A DNA stretch of 64,000 nucleotides, taken from contig NZ_JABMJK010000005.1 in assembly GCF_013376005.1 (NCBI RefSeq), positions 310,001-374,000 of the forward strand, written 5' to 3'. The stretch comes from Duganella sp. SG902. GTDB lineage: Bacteria; Pseudomonadota; Gammaproteobacteria; Burkholderiales; Burkholderiaceae_D. Each line of letters starts with the position of its first letter. The first letter of the stretch is position 1. The translations under genes and the position numbers were made by a program. This document shows positions 53,788 through 62,926 of the stretch, one piece after another. Below the pieces are notes generated by a model. The model did no database searches, was not told the DNA's origin, and saw only the letters and a program-made list of their open reading frames with translations.

Positions 53788-54705
53788 ATGAACCTACTCA
53801 ACCGCAGGGCGCTGGCCTATGTGGCCGGTCATCCCATGGATTTCACGGTGCAATGCCTGAAGGGCTTCCGCGCCAATCAAGGCCTGCTGCTGGCGGGCGC
53901 GGTGGCGTATTACTCGCTGCTGTCCATCCTGCCACTGCTGATGCTGGTGGTGGTGGCCCTGTCGCATGTGATCTCCCAGGATGAGTTGCTGCAGGCGGTG
54001 GGGCGTTACCTGAACTGGCTGGTGCCGGGGCAGTCCAAGCCCATCGTCGACGAGGTGGCGCACTTCCTCGAGCATCGCGACCTGGTGGGCGGGGTGCTGG
54101 TGGTGACCATGCTGTTCTTCAGCTCGCTGGCCTTCACGGTGCTGGAAAACGCCATGTGCGTGATTTTCAAGCACCGCGTGGCGATACGGCGGCGGCATTT
54201 CATGGTCTCGGCCATCATGCCCTACTGCTACATCCTGTCGCTGGGCGCGGGCATGCTGGTGGTCACGCTGGTGGCCGGCAGCCTGCAGGTGCTGGGCGAA
54301 GAGAGCGTGCAGTTGTTTGGCTACAGCTGGTCGCTGAACGGCGTCTCGGGCGTGCTGTTGTATTTGCTGGGGCTGGGCGGCGAGGTGCTGGTGCTGACCT
54401 CGATTTACCTGGTGATGCCGGTCGGGCGGTTGTCGCTGTCGCACGCGCTGATCGGCGGCGTGACGGCGGCGCTGCTGTGGGAGGTGGCGCGGCGGATACT
54501 GGTGTGGTACTTCACCACCTTGTCGCAGGTGAACGTGGTGTATGGCTCGATGACGACCGCCATCGTCGTCATGTTCAGCCTGGAGATCGGTGCGACCTTG
54601 CTGTTGTTTGGTGCGCAGGTGATTTCCGAGTTCGAGCGTGTGGGTCGTGGGCGCCCCAACCGCGCGCCACGGCCGATGACCACGGAAACCACACAAGTAA
54701 AATAA
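53788..54705 (+). CDS. YihY/BrkB family inner-membrane protein
   Basis: This 305-residue protein has six hydrophobic spans (about 33-58, 100-122, 140-165, 188-210, 218-240 and 250-275) and the family signatures GAVAYYSLLSILPLLMLVV and a Pro-rich VMPVGRLSLSHALIGGVTAALLWEV. The family was misnamed ribonuclease BN in the past and is now simply called YihY/BrkB; function is unresolved. The C-terminal cytoplasmic tail is basic. It lies between an SBP gene and a probable ncRNA. Confidence 0.93.
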   Translation: MNLLNRRALAYVAGHPMDFTVQCLKGFRANQGLLLAGAVAYYSLLSILPLLMLVVVALSHVISQDELLQAVGRYLNWLVPGQSKPIVDEVAHFLEHRDLVGGVLVVTMLFFSSLAFTVLENAMCVIFKHRVAIRRRHFMVSAIMPYCYILSLGAGMLVVTLVAGSLQVLGEESVQLFGYSWSLNGVSGVLLYLLGLGGEVLVLTSIYLVMPVGRLSLSHALIGGVTAALLWEVARRILVWYFTTLSQVNVVYGSMTTAIVVMFSLEIGATLLLFGAQVISEFERVGRGRPNRAPRPMTTETTQVK

Positions 54706-54735
54706 TTTGTGCGTCGCACAAAAAATGTGGTACAC
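54705..54735 (+). promoter_or_regulatory. Candidate promoter of the 54.7-55.0 kb ncRNA
   Basis: TTGTGC (54705-54710) and TACACT (54730-54735), 19 nt apart, precede the RNA. The -35 overlaps a dyad TTTGTGC-GTC-GCACAAA (54704-54720) that could be an operator. Expected start is about 54742. Confidence 0.45.
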
Positions 54736-54741
54736 TGCGTT

Positions 54742-55003
54742 TGTGGTTGAGGTTTGCATGCAAACAGTCCCACGTCCGGCCGATGCGCCGCGCCGAGAGT
54801 TGTGTAAGTTCGATGGCGCAGGTGACGCAAGAGCTGGAGTTGTAATTCCGAATACGTTGGTCGATTTACACGTCAGGGGCACCACGCAGATAGCATGGGC
54901 GCCTGGGACGCCGCCTCACCTGGCAGATAGCCAGGGAGCCCGGCACGATTAAAGAATAGGTAATACATTGGAACGAAGCCCGCAGCGATGCGGGCTTTTT
55001 TTT
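54742..55003 (+). ncRNA. Candidate structured non-coding RNA with twin CAGATAG hairpins
   Basis: This 337-bp gap between two genes holds a promoter, no convincing coding sequence and a strong terminator, predicting an RNA of about 260 nt. Its 3' half contains two near-identical 24-nt units (54887-54910 and 54924-54947, 19 of 24 identical). The second presents CAGATAG as the loop of a perfect CCTGG/CCAGG stem (54919-54935); the first does so on a CCACG/CATGG stem with one mismatch. I do not recognise 6S, 4.5S, tmRNA, RNase P or a standard riboswitch. It could alternatively be a terminated leader of the flavin reductase gene. Confidence 0.55.
54976..55003 (+). terminator. Intrinsic terminator of the candidate ncRNA
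   Basis: A 9-bp stem AAGCCCGCA / TGCGGGCTT with GCGA tetraloop is followed by a run of T. It lies 40 nt upstream of the next gene's start. Confidence 0.88.
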
Positions 55004-55042
55004 CGTCTAACATGGATGTCTTTGCATAGTACGAGGAAGACA

Positions 55043-55618
55043 GTGGATCAGCATATCAAGCCGGTGGAACTGGCGAAGGCGTATCGTTTGTTGAATCATG
55101 GACCGACGGTGCTGGTGTCGGCCTCGCACGGTGGTGTGGATAACGTGATGTCGGCGGCGTGGTCGTGCGCGTTGGATTTCGCGCCGCCCAAGGTGACGCT
55201 GGTGCTGGACAAGGCCACGGCCACGCGTCCGCTGGTGGAGAAGAGTGGTTATTTCGTGCTGCAGGTGCCGAATGTGGGGCAGCTGCAGCTGACCTACGAG
55301 GTAGGCCACATCAGCGCGAACGACACGCCGGACAAGCTGGCAAAAGCCGGCGTGGAGCTGTTCCGCGTGGAGGGTTATGATGTGCCGCTGGTGGCCGGAT
55401 CATCGGCCTGGCTGATCTGCAAGGTGCTGCCGGAGCCGCGCAATGAGCAGGTGTATGACCTGTTCATTGGCGAGGTGGTGGCGGCGTATGCCGATGAGCG
55501 CGTGTTCAGCGACGGCCACTGGCATTTCGAGACGGCCGATCCATCGCTGCGCAGCCTGCACTACATCGCCGGCGGGAATTTCTACGCCATCGGCGAGGCG
55601 GTGGTGGCAGACACCTGA
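55043..55618 (+). CDS. Flavin reductase-like (FMN-binding split barrel) protein
   Basis: This 191-residue protein is read from GTG 55043, because GAGGAAGA lies at ideal distance; upstream frames run into the terminator. It has HGPTVLVSASHGGVDNVMSAAWSCALDFAPPKVTLVLDKAT, typical of flavin reductase-like and HpaC-related proteins that bind FMN. Such proteins supply reduced flavin or act as small oxidoreductases. A functional link to the halogenase at 10242, which needs reduced FAD, is possible but purely speculative. The ncRNA terminator just upstream may attenuate its expression. Confidence 0.88.
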   Translation: MDQHIKPVELAKAYRLLNHGPTVLVSASHGGVDNVMSAAWSCALDFAPPKVTLVLDKATATRPLVEKSGYFVLQVPNVGQLQLTYEVGHISANDTPDKLAKAGVELFRVEGYDVPLVAGSSAWLICKVLPEPRNEQVYDLFIGEVVAAYADERVFSDGHWHFETADPSLRSLHYIAGGNFYAIGEAVVADT

Positions 55619-55622
55619 GCAA

Positions 55623-56058
55623 CGTCATTCCGGCGAAAGCCGGAATCCATAGAACCATTGAGTAAAGTCACCACTAGCAGCAAGTAAAAGCGTAACCATT
55701 TTTTCTCAACATCGAAGGATGAGAAAAATGGAGAAGTTGAGCTACGTTTATATTCTGGCGAGTGGCATGTACGGCACTTTGTACATCGGCGTTACATCCA
55801 ATTTAATCCGGCGCGTGTGGGAGCATCGTGAGGGGTTGGTTGATGGGTTCACCAATGAATACGGCGTGAAGAACCTGGTCTGGTATGAGCAGCATGTTGA
55901 TATTTATGGTGCTATCACCAAGGAAAAACAGATCAAGGAGTGGCGGCGGGATTGGAAGATTGAATTGATTCAGAAAACAAATCCTTTGTGGCGGGATTTG
56001 TTCCCCGATATCTGTGCTTGATGCGTTCTATGGGTACCGGCTTTCGCCGGTACGACGG
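55623..56058. mobile_element. Putative GIY-YIG unit bounded by inverted palindromes
   Basis: The left end (55623-55655) and right end (56025-56058) are inverted copies of about 33 nt with about four differences; each contains its own CCGGC-TTTC-GCCGG palindrome plus the outer GTTCTATGG. Between them is a single GIY-YIG nuclease gene. The unit fills the gap between two ordinary genes, abutting the acyl-CoA dehydrogenase stop. A short form without the gene is at 60898-60977. Mobility is inferred. Confidence 0.5.
55719..56021 (+). CDS. Small GIY-YIG nuclease family protein
   Basis: This 100-residue single-domain nuclease has YVYILASGMYGTLYIGVTSNLIRRVWEHR, in which VYI...LYIG is the GIY-YIG core and the following Arg is catalytic. 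KEKQIKEWRR supplies the Glu and TNPLWRDL the conserved Asn. It belongs to the UPF0213/YhbQ-like group. Base composition is clearly AT-richer than neighbouring genes. It is bounded by inverted palindromes, suggesting a selfish or repeat-linked unit. A second in-frame ATG (55728) is also possible. Confidence 0.88.
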   Translation: MRKMEKLSYVYILASGMYGTLYIGVTSNLIRRVWEHREGLVDGFTNEYGVKNLVWYEQHVDIYGAITKEKQIKEWRRDWKIELIQKTNPLWRDLFPDICA

Positions 56059-57186
56059 TTAGAGGGCGCGGGCGATGAGGATTTTCTGGATGTCGCTGGT
56101 GCCTTCGTAGATCTGGCAGACGCGCGCGTCGCGGTAGATGCGTTCCACCGGGAAGTCGCTCACATATCCGTAACCACCGTGGATCTGGATGGCGTCCGAG
56201 CACACTTTCTCCGCCATCTCGGAAGCGAACAGCTTGGCCATCGCGGCTTCCTTCAGGCACGGCAGGCCGGCGTCTTTCATCGCCGCCGCGTGCAGGATCA
56301 GCTGGCGTGCGGCTTCAATCTGCATCGCCATTTCCGCCAGTTTGAATTGCACCGACTGATGCTCGAAAATCGGCTTGCCGAAGCTTTCGCGCTCGCGCGC
56401 GTAGCTCAGCGCCGCTTCATACGCGGAGCGCGCCATCCCCACCGATTGCGAGGCGATGCCGATGCGGCCTCCCTCCAATCCGGACAAGGCGATCTTGTAG
56501 CCCTGGCCCTCCTCGCCGATCAGATTCTCGGCCGGCACGCGGCAGTTTTCAAACAGGATTTGCGCAGTGTCCGATGAATGCTGGCCCATCTTCTGCTCAA
56601 TGCCGGCCACGATGTAGCCCGCCGTATTGGTCGGCACCCAGAACGCGCTGATACCTTTCTTGCCGGCCGCCTTGTCGGTCACCGCCATCACGATCGCCAC
56701 GTCGGCATGCTTGCCGCTGGTGATGAACTGCTTCACGCCATTCAGCACATAGTGGTCGCCGTCGCGCGTGGCGGTGGTACGCAGCGCTGCGGCGTCGCTG
56801 CCGGTGTGCGGTTCGGTGAGGCAGAAGGCGCCAAGCATCTCGCCCTGCGCCAGTGGCCGCAGCCATTGTTCTTTTTGCCGCGCGTTCGCATACATCATGC
56901 CGATGCTGCATACCGGGCAGTTGTTGACCGAGATGATGGTGGACGTGCCGCCATCACCGGCCGCGATTTCTTCCAGTACCAAAGCCAGGGACACGTAATC
57001 CATGCCCGCCCCGCCCAATTCCTCGGGCACGGCGACGCCGAAGGCGCCCAGCGCCGCCAGCTCCTTCAGTTCTTCTTTGGGGAAGTGGTGCTCCTTGTCC
57101 CAGCGCGCCGCGTTGGGGGCCAGACGTTCCTGCGAAAAGGCGCGCAGGGCGTCGCGGATCATTTCGTGTTCCTGACTCAGTGTCAT
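56059..57186 (-). CDS. Acyl-CoA dehydrogenase (short/branched-chain type)
   Basis: This 375-residue FAD enzyme starts MTLSQEHEMIRDALRAFSQERL. It has the FAD/substrate segment LGAFCLTEPHTGSDAAALRTTA, FITSGKHADVAIVMAVT, and the C-terminal catalytic Glu E361 in CQIYEGTSDIQKILIARAL, the classical position in short- and medium-chain enzymes. It is the last gene of the liuR-proximal minus-strand block and overlaps nothing. It probably oxidises a branched or short acyl-CoA (2-methylbutyryl-, isobutyryl- or butyryl-CoA) alongside LiuA. Confidence 0.94.
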   Translation of the reverse strand: MTLSQEHEMIRDALRAFSQERLAPNAARWDKEHHFPKEELKELAALGAFGVAVPEELGGAGMDYVSLALVLEEIAAGDGGTSTIISVNNCPVCSIGMMYANARQKEQWLRPLAQGEMLGAFCLTEPHTGSDAAALRTTATRDGDHYVLNGVKQFITSGKHADVAIVMAVTDKAAGKKGISAFWVPTNTAGYIVAGIEQKMGQHSSDTAQILFENCRVPAENLIGEEGQGYKIALSGLEGGRIGIASQSVGMARSAYEAALSYARERESFGKPIFEHQSVQFKLAEMAMQIEAARQLILHAAAMKDAGLPCLKEAAMAKLFASEMAEKVCSDAIQIHGGYGYVSDFPVERIYRDARVCQIYEGTSDIQKILIARAL

Positions 57187-57203
57187 GTTGTCTCTTCTAT
57201 TCT

Positions 57204-57872
57204 TTACCAGCCGATGGTTGTGCCATCGTAGTTGCGATAGGTCGCCTGGTCGGACGCGGGTAGCGTCGCCAGCGTGTTGCGGATGCCCGCCGCGCTCTCT
57301 TCTACCGAGAGATCTGCGCTTGCGCCACCCATGTCGGTGCGTACCCAGCCCGGGTGGAAGGCCACACAGGTCGCACCTTGTTTGCCGTGGATGAGCGCTG
57401 TATCGATCAACACCGAATTCAGCGCCGCCTTGCTGGCGCGGTACAGCGATCCCGCCGGCGAAGTGCGCTCGCTCAGTGAGCCCATGCGCGAAGACAGCAC
57501 CGCCAGCTTGCCCTTGGCCGCGCTGACCATCGGCGCGATGATGGGCAGCAGGCGCATGGCTGCCAGCACGTTGGTGTGCATGACGGCGTTGAAGTCGCTC
57601 TCCATCGGGAAGCCGTCGTGGCGCGGGCCGTACACGCCGGCGTTGAGGATGGCGACGTCCAGCTCTTCGCCATCCAGCTTCCAGCCGATGCCGGCCACCG
57701 CCTCGACGTTGTTCACGTCCAGCTTGTGCGGCTCGGCACCCAGCGCCGCCAACGCGTCGCAATCTTCCTGCTTGCGCGCGGTGGCGATCACGCGCCAGCC
57801 GTCGGCCCGGTACTGCTTGACCAGTTCCAGGCCGATGCCGCGCGAGGCGCCGATCACCAACGCAGTGGCCAT
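57204..57872 (-). CDS. Short-chain dehydrogenase/reductase
   Basis: This 222-residue NAD(P)-dependent SDR starts [21 protein letters not shown], with cofactor motif GASRGIG, AILNAGVYGP (NNAG equivalent), and the catalytic Ser-Tyr-Lys in LSSRMGSLSE and SLYRASKAALN. The subgroup resembles C-factor/CsgA-like SDRs. Its ATG overlaps the thiolase stop by one base, so the two are translationally coupled. The substrate is unknown; a 3-hydroxyacyl or carbonyl compound is likely from context. Confidence 0.92.
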   Translation of the reverse strand: MATALVIGASRGIGLELVKQYRADGWRVIATARKQEDCDALAALGAEPHKLDVNNVEAVAGIGWKLDGEELDVAILNAGVYGPRHDGFPMESDFNAVMHTNVLAAMRLLPIIAPMVSAAKGKLAVLSSRMGSLSERTSPAGSLYRASKAALNSVLIDTALIHGKQGATCVAFHPGWVRTDMGGASADLSVEESAAGIRNTLATLPASDQATYRNYDGTTIGW

Positions 57873-59071
57873 TACACCAGCTCCACCGCGACAGCGGTCG
57901 CTTCGCCGCCGCCGATGCACAGCGCCGCCACGCCTTTCTTGCCGCCGGTGCGCTTCAAGGCGCCCAGCAGGGTGACGATGATGCGCGCACCCGAGGCGCC
58001 GATCGGATGGCCCAGCGCGCAAGCGCCGCCGTGGATGTTGACCTTCTCGTGCGGGATGTCGAGGTCGCGCATGGCCGCCATCGGCACGGCGGCGAAGGCT
58101 TCGTTAATCTCGAACAGGTCAACGTCCTTGGTGCCCCAGCCGACTTTTTTGTACAGCTTTTCGATGGCGCCGATCGGTGCGGTGGTGAACCAGTTCGGTT
58201 CTTGCGCAAAGGTGGCGTGGCCGAGCAGGCGGGCGATCGGCGTCAGGCCCAGCTCTTTCGCTTTCGACTCGCGCATCATCACCAGCGCGGCGGCGCCGTC
58301 GTTGATCGAGGACGACGAGGCGGCGGTGATGGTGCCATCTTTCTTGAAAGCGGCGCGCAGCGTCGGGATCTTTTCCACTTTGGCTTTCAGCGGGCCTTCA
58401 TCCTTGTCGATGACGGTGTCGCCAGCGCGCGAGGTCACGGTGACCGGCGCGATTTCCCACTTGAACCAGCCTTCGTTGGTGGCCACTTGCGCGCGCTTCA
58501 CCGATTCGATGGCGAAGTTGTCCTGCGCCTCGCGCGTGAATTCGTACTTGGCCGAGCACTCTTCGGCGAAGGTGCCCATCGAGCGGCCTTCACCGGTTTT
58601 CTCGTTGCGCGAATAGGCGTCTTCCAGGCCGTCGTACATCATGTGGTCGAACATCATGCCGTGGCCGATGCGGTAGCCGCCGCGTGCTTTGGGAATCAGG
58701 TAAGGCGCGTTGGTCATGGATTCCATGCCGCCGGCGATCACCACGTCGGCGCTGCCGGCCACCAGCTGGTCGTGGGCGAAGATGGTGGCCTGCATGGCCG
58801 AGCCGCACATCTTTGACAGCGTGACGGCGCCGGTGGACGTCGGCAGGCCGGCTTTCAGCAGCGCCTGGCGCGCGGGCGCCTGGCCCTGGCCCGCCATCAG
58901 GCAGTTGCCGAAGTAGACGTGTTCCACCAGCTTGCCGTCGATGCCGGAGCGCTCGACCGCGGCCTGGATCGCCACCGCGCCCAGGTCGTGCGCGGACTTG
59001 GCGGAGAAGTCGCCCTGGAAGGCGCCCATGGGCGTGCGTGCGGCGCCGACGATTACGATAGGATCATTCAT
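57872..59071 (-). CDS. Acetyl-CoA C-acetyltransferase (thiolase)
   Basis: This 399-residue thiolase has the acyl-accepting C89 in [11 protein letters not shown], the NEAFA segment ([14 protein letters not shown]), the base His in [17 protein letters not shown] and the second catalytic Cys in [15 protein letters not shown]. It probably cleaves acetoacetyl-CoA, which arises from the acetoacetate released by HMG-CoA lyase, to two acetyl-CoA, completing leucine breakdown. Its start overlaps aceK by 8 nt and its stop overlaps the SDR start. Confidence 0.95.
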   Translation of the reverse strand: MNDPIVIVGAARTPMGAFQGDFSAKSAHDLGAVAIQAAVERSGIDGKLVEHVYFGNCLMAGQGQAPARQALLKAGLPTSTGAVTLSKMCGSAMQATIFAHDQLVAGSADVVIAGGMESMTNAPYLIPKARGGYRIGHGMMFDHMMYDGLEDAYSRNEKTGEGRSMGTFAEECSAKYEFTREAQDNFAIESVKRAQVATNEGWFKWEIAPVTVTSRAGDTVIDKDEGPLKAKVEKIPTLRAAFKKDGTITAASSSSINDGAAALVMMRESKAKELGLTPIARLLGHATFAQEPNWFTTAPIGAIEKLYKKVGWGTKDVDLFEINEAFAAVPMAAMRDLDIPHEKVNIHGGACALGHPIGASGARIIVTLLGALKRTGGKKGVAALCIGGGEATAVAVELV

Positions 59072-60896
59072 TTTCTAAGGTCTCCATAAAAGGCGGTGGG
59101 GTCACCGCGGGGATGTTCGAGTCATGCTTGTGCGAGAAGCGGATGTGCTGCGGATAGGGATAAACGTCTTCCAGCACGCCGTCCAGAATGCGTTGTTTGC
59201 GCGACTGCCAATACTCGGGCGTCAGCAGGTCGGCGTGGTGCTTGAGGAAATACTTGCGTATCTTCTGGTTCCCCAGCAGGAAGCTGCCAAACTGCTCGGG
59301 GAAGACATCGTGTTTGCCGATCGGGTACCACGGCTCCGACGCCATTTCCTCCTCCTCGTTGCGCGGCTCGGGGATGGCGCGGAAGTGGCAGTCGGTGACG
59401 TATTCGATTTCGTCGTAATCGTAGAACACCACGCGCTGGTGGCGCGTGACGCCGAAATTCTTGTACAGCATATCGCCGGGGAAGATGTTGGCCGCCACCA
59501 GTTCCTTGATGGCGTTGCCGTATTCGAGCACGCCGTGTTCCAGCTGCGCCTCGTCGTGCTCCTTCTCGCTCAGCCAGATATTCAGCGGCACCATGCGGCG
59601 CTCGATGTACAGGTGCTTGATGACGATCTGGTCGCCATCCTCCTCCAGCATCGATGGCGCGTGCTGCTTCAGCTCCGCCAGTAGTTCCTCCTTGAAGCGG
59701 CTGCGCGGGAAGGCGACGTTGGAGTATTCCAGCGTGTCGGCCATGCGGCCCACGCGGTCGTGGTGCTTGACCAGCAGGTACTTCTCCTTGATCAGCGCGC
59801 GCGTGGTTTCCTTGGGCGGCGGGTAGAAGTCCTTGATCACCTTGAATACGTAAGGGAAGGACGGTAGCGCGAACACCAGCATCACCAGCCCGCGGATGCC
59901 GGGCGCGATCTCGAACAGGTCGGACGAGTGCTTGAGATGCTGCAGGTAGTCGCGATAGAACAGCGCCTTGCCCTGCTTTTGCAGGCCGAGGATGGTGTAG
60001 ATCTCGCTGCGCGGCTTGCGCGGCATGAGCGTGCGCAGGAATTGCACGTAGGCCGATGGCACCTCCATGTCGACCAAAAAATAGGCGCGCGTGAACGAGA
60101 ACAGCACGGCGATCTGCTCCGGGTCGCACAGCACGGTGTCGAGTATCAGCTCGCCGTGGCGGTTGTGCAGGATCGGCACCACGAAGGGATAGACGCGATT
60201 GCCGTTGATGCGCTTGCCGACGATGTAGGCGCCCTTGTTGCGGAAGAACAGGCTCGATAGCACCTGGAACTGGTGATTCGGTTCGATGCTGGCGTCGCCG
60301 TACAGGTCTTTCAGGCGTGCTTCCACCTGTTCGACGTCGCGCGTCAGGTCGGCGAACCTGGCCTCCAGCTGGAAGTTGGTGATGATGCGCTTGAGCGTGA
60401 AATGCATGCCGTCCGCCGCCGGGTAGTACACGCGGTAGGTCGGTCGAGGTTCGGCGGTTTCGATGTATTCGGTGGAGACCACCGGACGCACGAAGATGAA
60501 TTCGTTGTGGAAGTAGCTGCGGTGCAGGATATTGCAGCATACCGAGTTGAAGAAGGTTTCGGCCAGTTCCGGCTGCTTGTGGTCGGACAGCATGCCGATG
60601 TAGTGCAGCTTGAGCTCGCGCCACACTTCGTCGGTCAGCTCGGACGGTTCGTACTCGTCCTCCAGCAGCTGCACGCATTCCTGCACGCGCTGGTCGTAGA
60701 AGTCGATGCGCGCGCGGGCCGCTTGCTGCGCCTCGGCCCAGGCGCCGCGCTCGAAGTGCCGCTTGGCCTGCTGGCTGGCCGCGCGGAACAGCCGGTAGTG
60801 CTTGTCGAAACCGTCGCGGATGGTGCGCGCGATGTCGAACGCGATTTGCGAACGCAGCAGTTTGGGAAAAGCGGCCTGGGTCATGAGTGTCATCAT
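59064..60896 (-). CDS. aceK: Isocitrate dehydrogenase kinase/phosphatase AceK
   Basis: AceK phosphorylates isocitrate dehydrogenase to divert carbon into the glyoxylate shunt and reverses it. The protein of about 606-610 residues has the regulatory N-terminal domain ([23 protein letters not shown]) and kinase domain with [27 protein letters not shown], and [20 protein letters not shown]. The true start is probably Met5 (60884, [10 protein letters not shown]); the ATGs upstream lie at the edge of a palindromic repeat. Being next to acetyl-CoA-forming genes makes physiological sense. Confidence 0.96.
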   Translation of the reverse strand: MMTLMTQAAFPKLLRSQIAFDIARTIRDGFDKHYRLFRAASQQAKRHFERGAWAEAQQAARARIDFYDQRVQECVQLLEDEYEPSELTDEVWRELKLHYIGMLSDHKQPELAETFFNSVCCNILHRSYFHNEFIFVRPVVSTEYIETAEPRPTYRVYYPAADGMHFTLKRIITNFQLEARFADLTRDVEQVEARLKDLYGDASIEPNHQFQVLSSLFFRNKGAYIVGKRINGNRVYPFVVPILHNRHGELILDTVLCDPEQIAVLFSFTRAYFLVDMEVPSAYVQFLRTLMPRKPRSEIYTILGLQKQGKALFYRDYLQHLKHSSDLFEIAPGIRGLVMLVFALPSFPYVFKVIKDFYPPPKETTRALIKEKYLLVKHHDRVGRMADTLEYSNVAFPRSRFKEELLAELKQHAPSMLEEDGDQIVIKHLYIERRMVPLNIWLSEKEHDEAQLEHGVLEYGNAIKELVAANIFPGDMLYKNFGVTRHQRVVFYDYDEIEYVTDCHFRAIPEPRNEEEEMASEPWYPIGKHDVFPEQFGSFLLGNQKIRKYFLKHHADLLTPEYWQSRKQRILDGVLEDVYPYPQHIRFSHKHDSNIPAVTPPPFMETLENE

Positions 60897-60897
60897 C

Positions 60898-60977
60898 GTC
60901 GTACCGGCGGAAGCCGGTACCCATGCTGAGCTGGCTACGCCGGCGTTCTATGGGCACCGGCCTGCGCCGGTGCGACG
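60898..60977. repeat. Short MITE-like form of the GIY-YIG-associated palindrome pair
   Basis: The left half GTCGTACCGGCGGAAGCCGG and right half ending CACCGGCCTGCGCCGGTGCG are inverted relatives, with TACCCATGCTGAGC and GTTCTATGGG between them, as in the repeats at 29754 and 55623-56058. It is about 80 bp, contains no gene and lies between liuA and aceK. Confidence 0.75.
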
Positions 60978-60983
60978 TTCATT

Positions 60984-62168
60984 TTACTTGGTCTCGGCAA
61001 ACAGCTCGCGGCCGATCAGCATGCGGCGGATCTCGCTGGTGCCGGCGCCGATTTCGTACAGCTTGGCGTCGCGCCACAGGCGGCCGACCGGGTACTCGTT
61101 GATGTAGCCGTTGCCGCCCAAGGTCTGGATCGCCTCGCCGGCCATCCAGGTAGCCTTTTCGGCGCTGTACAGGATGGCCCCGGCCGCGTCCTTGCGCAGG
61201 TTGCGCACCTGCTCCGGCGTGGTGGCGCGGTCGCAGGCCTGGCCGACGGCGTAGACGTAGGCCTTGCACGCCATCATGGTCGAGTACATGTCAGCCAGCT
61301 TGCCCTGCATCAGCTGGAATTCGCCGATCGGCTGGCCGAACTGCTTGCGGTCGTGGATGTACGGCACCACCACGTCCATGCAGGCCTGCATGATGCCCAG
61401 CGGGCCGCCGGACAGCACGGTACGCTCGAAGTCCAGGCCCGACATCAGCACGTTGACGCCCTTGCCTAGGCCGCCCAGCACGTTTTCGGCCGGCACTTCA
61501 CAATCCTCGAACACCAGCTCGCCGGTGTGCGAGCCGCGCATGCCCAGTTTGTCCAGCTTTTGCGCGATCGAGAAGCCCTTGAAGCCTTTTTCGATCAGGA
61601 AGGCGGTCATGCCCTTCGGGCCGGCCTCGAGGTCGTTCTTGGCGTACACCACCAGCACGTCGGCGTCGGGGCCGTTGGTGATCCACATCTTGGTGCCGTT
61701 CAGGACCCAGCGGTCGCCCTTGAAGTCGGCGCGCAGCTTCATGCTGACCACGTCGGAACCGGCGTTCGGCTCGGACATGGCGAGGGCGCCGACGTGCTCG
61801 CCGGAAATCAGCTTGGGCAGGTATTTTTTCTTTTGCTCTTCGGTGCCGTTGCGCTTGATCTGGTTGACGCACAGGTTGGAGTGGGCGCCATACGACAGGC
61901 CGACCGAGGCCGAGGCGCGCGAGATTTCCTCCATCGCCACGATGTGGGCCAGGTAGCCCATGTTGGCGCCGCCGTATTCCTCCGGCACGGTGATGCCCAG
62001 CACGCCCAGTTCGCCCATCTTGCGCCACAGGTCCATCGGGAACTGGTCGCTGCGGTCGATCTCGGCCGCGCGCGGGGCGATCTCGGCGGCGGCGAACTGC
62101 TGCACGGCCTCGCGCAGCGCGGCGATGTCCTCGCCATGGTCAAAGGTCAGGCCTGGGAGATGGAGCAT
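60984..62168 (-). CDS. liuA: Isovaleryl-CoA dehydrogenase
   Basis: This 394-residue acyl-CoA dehydrogenase converts isovaleryl-CoA to 3-methylcrotonyl-CoA. It has [37 protein letters not shown] and the isovaleryl-type catalytic base E248 in [16 protein letters not shown]; at the usual C-terminal Glu position it has Gly ([12 protein letters not shown]), which is diagnostic for this subfamily. A LiuR-like box lies in its upstream region, overlapping the end of liuR. GAGGAAG before the ATG is its ribosome-binding site. Confidence 0.97.
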   Translation of the reverse strand: MLHLPGLTFDHGEDIAALREAVQQFAAAEIAPRAAEIDRSDQFPMDLWRKMGELGVLGITVPEEYGGANMGYLAHIVAMEEISRASASVGLSYGAHSNLCVNQIKRNGTEEQKKKYLPKLISGEHVGALAMSEPNAGSDVVSMKLRADFKGDRWVLNGTKMWITNGPDADVLVVYAKNDLEAGPKGMTAFLIEKGFKGFSIAQKLDKLGMRGSHTGELVFEDCEVPAENVLGGLGKGVNVLMSGLDFERTVLSGGPLGIMQACMDVVVPYIHDRKQFGQPIGEFQLMQGKLADMYSTMMACKAYVYAVGQACDRATTPEQVRNLRKDAAGAILYSAEKATWMAGEAIQTLGGNGYINEYPVGRLWRDAKLYEIGAGTSEIRRMLIGRELFAETK

Positions 62169-62214
62169 GTCTTCCTCTATTCTTTATGGATTTGAAGCGG
62201 CCATGATACGCCGA

Positions 62215-62238
62215 TGTGACGTTAACGTAAACGTCAAG
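62215..62238. promoter_or_regulatory. LiuR-like operator upstream of liuA
   Basis: GACGTTAACGTAAACGTCAAG (62218-62238) overlaps the liuR stop codon and is about 50 nt upstream of liuA. On the minus strand a TTGACG inside it and a TATCAT downstream could form a long-spacer promoter of the type MerR proteins act on. Confidence 0.7.
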
Positions 62239-62623
62239 CGGCGTTCTGCGCGGCCAGCAGGCGTTTGCACTCGTCTTCGTGGGCCTGGATCTCGGCCAGC
62301 GACATTTCGATGTCCTCGCGCTGCTGCTCCAGCGTCTCGCGGTGCTGGGCCAGCACGGTCAGGAAGCGGTGCATCTGCGCCACCGAGTCCTTGGGCGTTT
62401 CGTACATGTCGACCAGGCTCTTGATCTCGGCCAGCGACAGGCCGAGGCGCTTGCCGCGCAGGGTCAGTTTCAGGCGCGTGCGGTCGCGCCCGGTGTAGAC
62501 GCGGTTGCGGCCGCCGGCGCCCTCGCGTGATGGGCTCAGCAGGCCCTGGTCCTCGTAGAAGCGGATGGCGCGGGCCGTGATGTCGAATTCGCGGGCCAGT
62601 TCGGTAATGGTGTAGGTGGACAT
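62234..62623 (-). CDS. liuR: MerR-family regulator LiuR
   Basis: This 129-residue regulator has an N-terminal MerR winged helix (YTITELAREFDITARAIRFYEDQGLLSPSR) followed by a long dimerisation helix (about 75-120). This beginning and length match LiuR, which controls leucine/isovalerate genes in many proteobacteria. It is located directly upstream of liuA. Boxes with ACGTNAACGT are present on both sides of the gene and inside ychJ before liuB, consistent with autoregulation and control of both halves of the regulon. Confidence 0.92.
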   Translation of the reverse strand: MSTYTITELAREFDITARAIRFYEDQGLLSPSREGAGGRNRVYTGRDRTRLKLTLRGKRLGLSLAEIKSLVDMYETPKDSVAQMHRFLTVLAQHRETLEQQREDIEMSLAEIQAHEDECKRLLAAQNAA

Positions 62624-62638
62624 GTTTTTGATGGATTT

Positions 62639-62667
62639 CCGTTTACGTCAACGTCAAGCCATTGTAG
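62639..62667 (-). promoter_or_regulatory. liuR promoter and LiuR-like operator
   Basis: On the minus strand TACAAT (62667-62662) is the -10 box and the operator GGCTTGACGTTGACGTAAAC directly follows it, covering the transcription start. This suggests autorepression. The 62624-62926 gap holds otherwise only the start region of the downstream plus-strand regulator. Confidence 0.65.
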
Positions 62668-62926
62668 CGCGAAACCCACCGTCAAACGTAGAGTTGGTGG
62701 CACAAGGTGACTGGCGGGCACGCGTAATGGTATCGTGCGACGTGAAACGCGACGCGGCAGCATGATGGCCATCCACACTTCGGGGCCGAATAAAATTCGC
62801 CCGGGAATTCCGCCGGCGTCCGCCCCGACAGAGGATAGAATGTTAATTATAAAATCCCATGATGTCACGATTCCGGCCCGCTTCGCAGAGACTGACTTTC
62901 ATGGCGCAACGTGAAATAGTTCAATT
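62668..62926. other. Intergenic region between liuR and a small regulator
   Basis: Apart from a possible plus-strand promoter with TATAAA around 62850 (TTAATTATAAAATCCC) and the leader of the 62927 gene, I see no gene, repeat or terminator here. Confidence 0.4.

Noticed and set aside
54707..54952. An 81-codon open frame inside the 54.7-55.0 kb gap
   Set aside because: It starts at a TTG overlapping the promoter, has no ribosome-binding site and covers the repeated RNA hairpins; an RNA explanation fits better.
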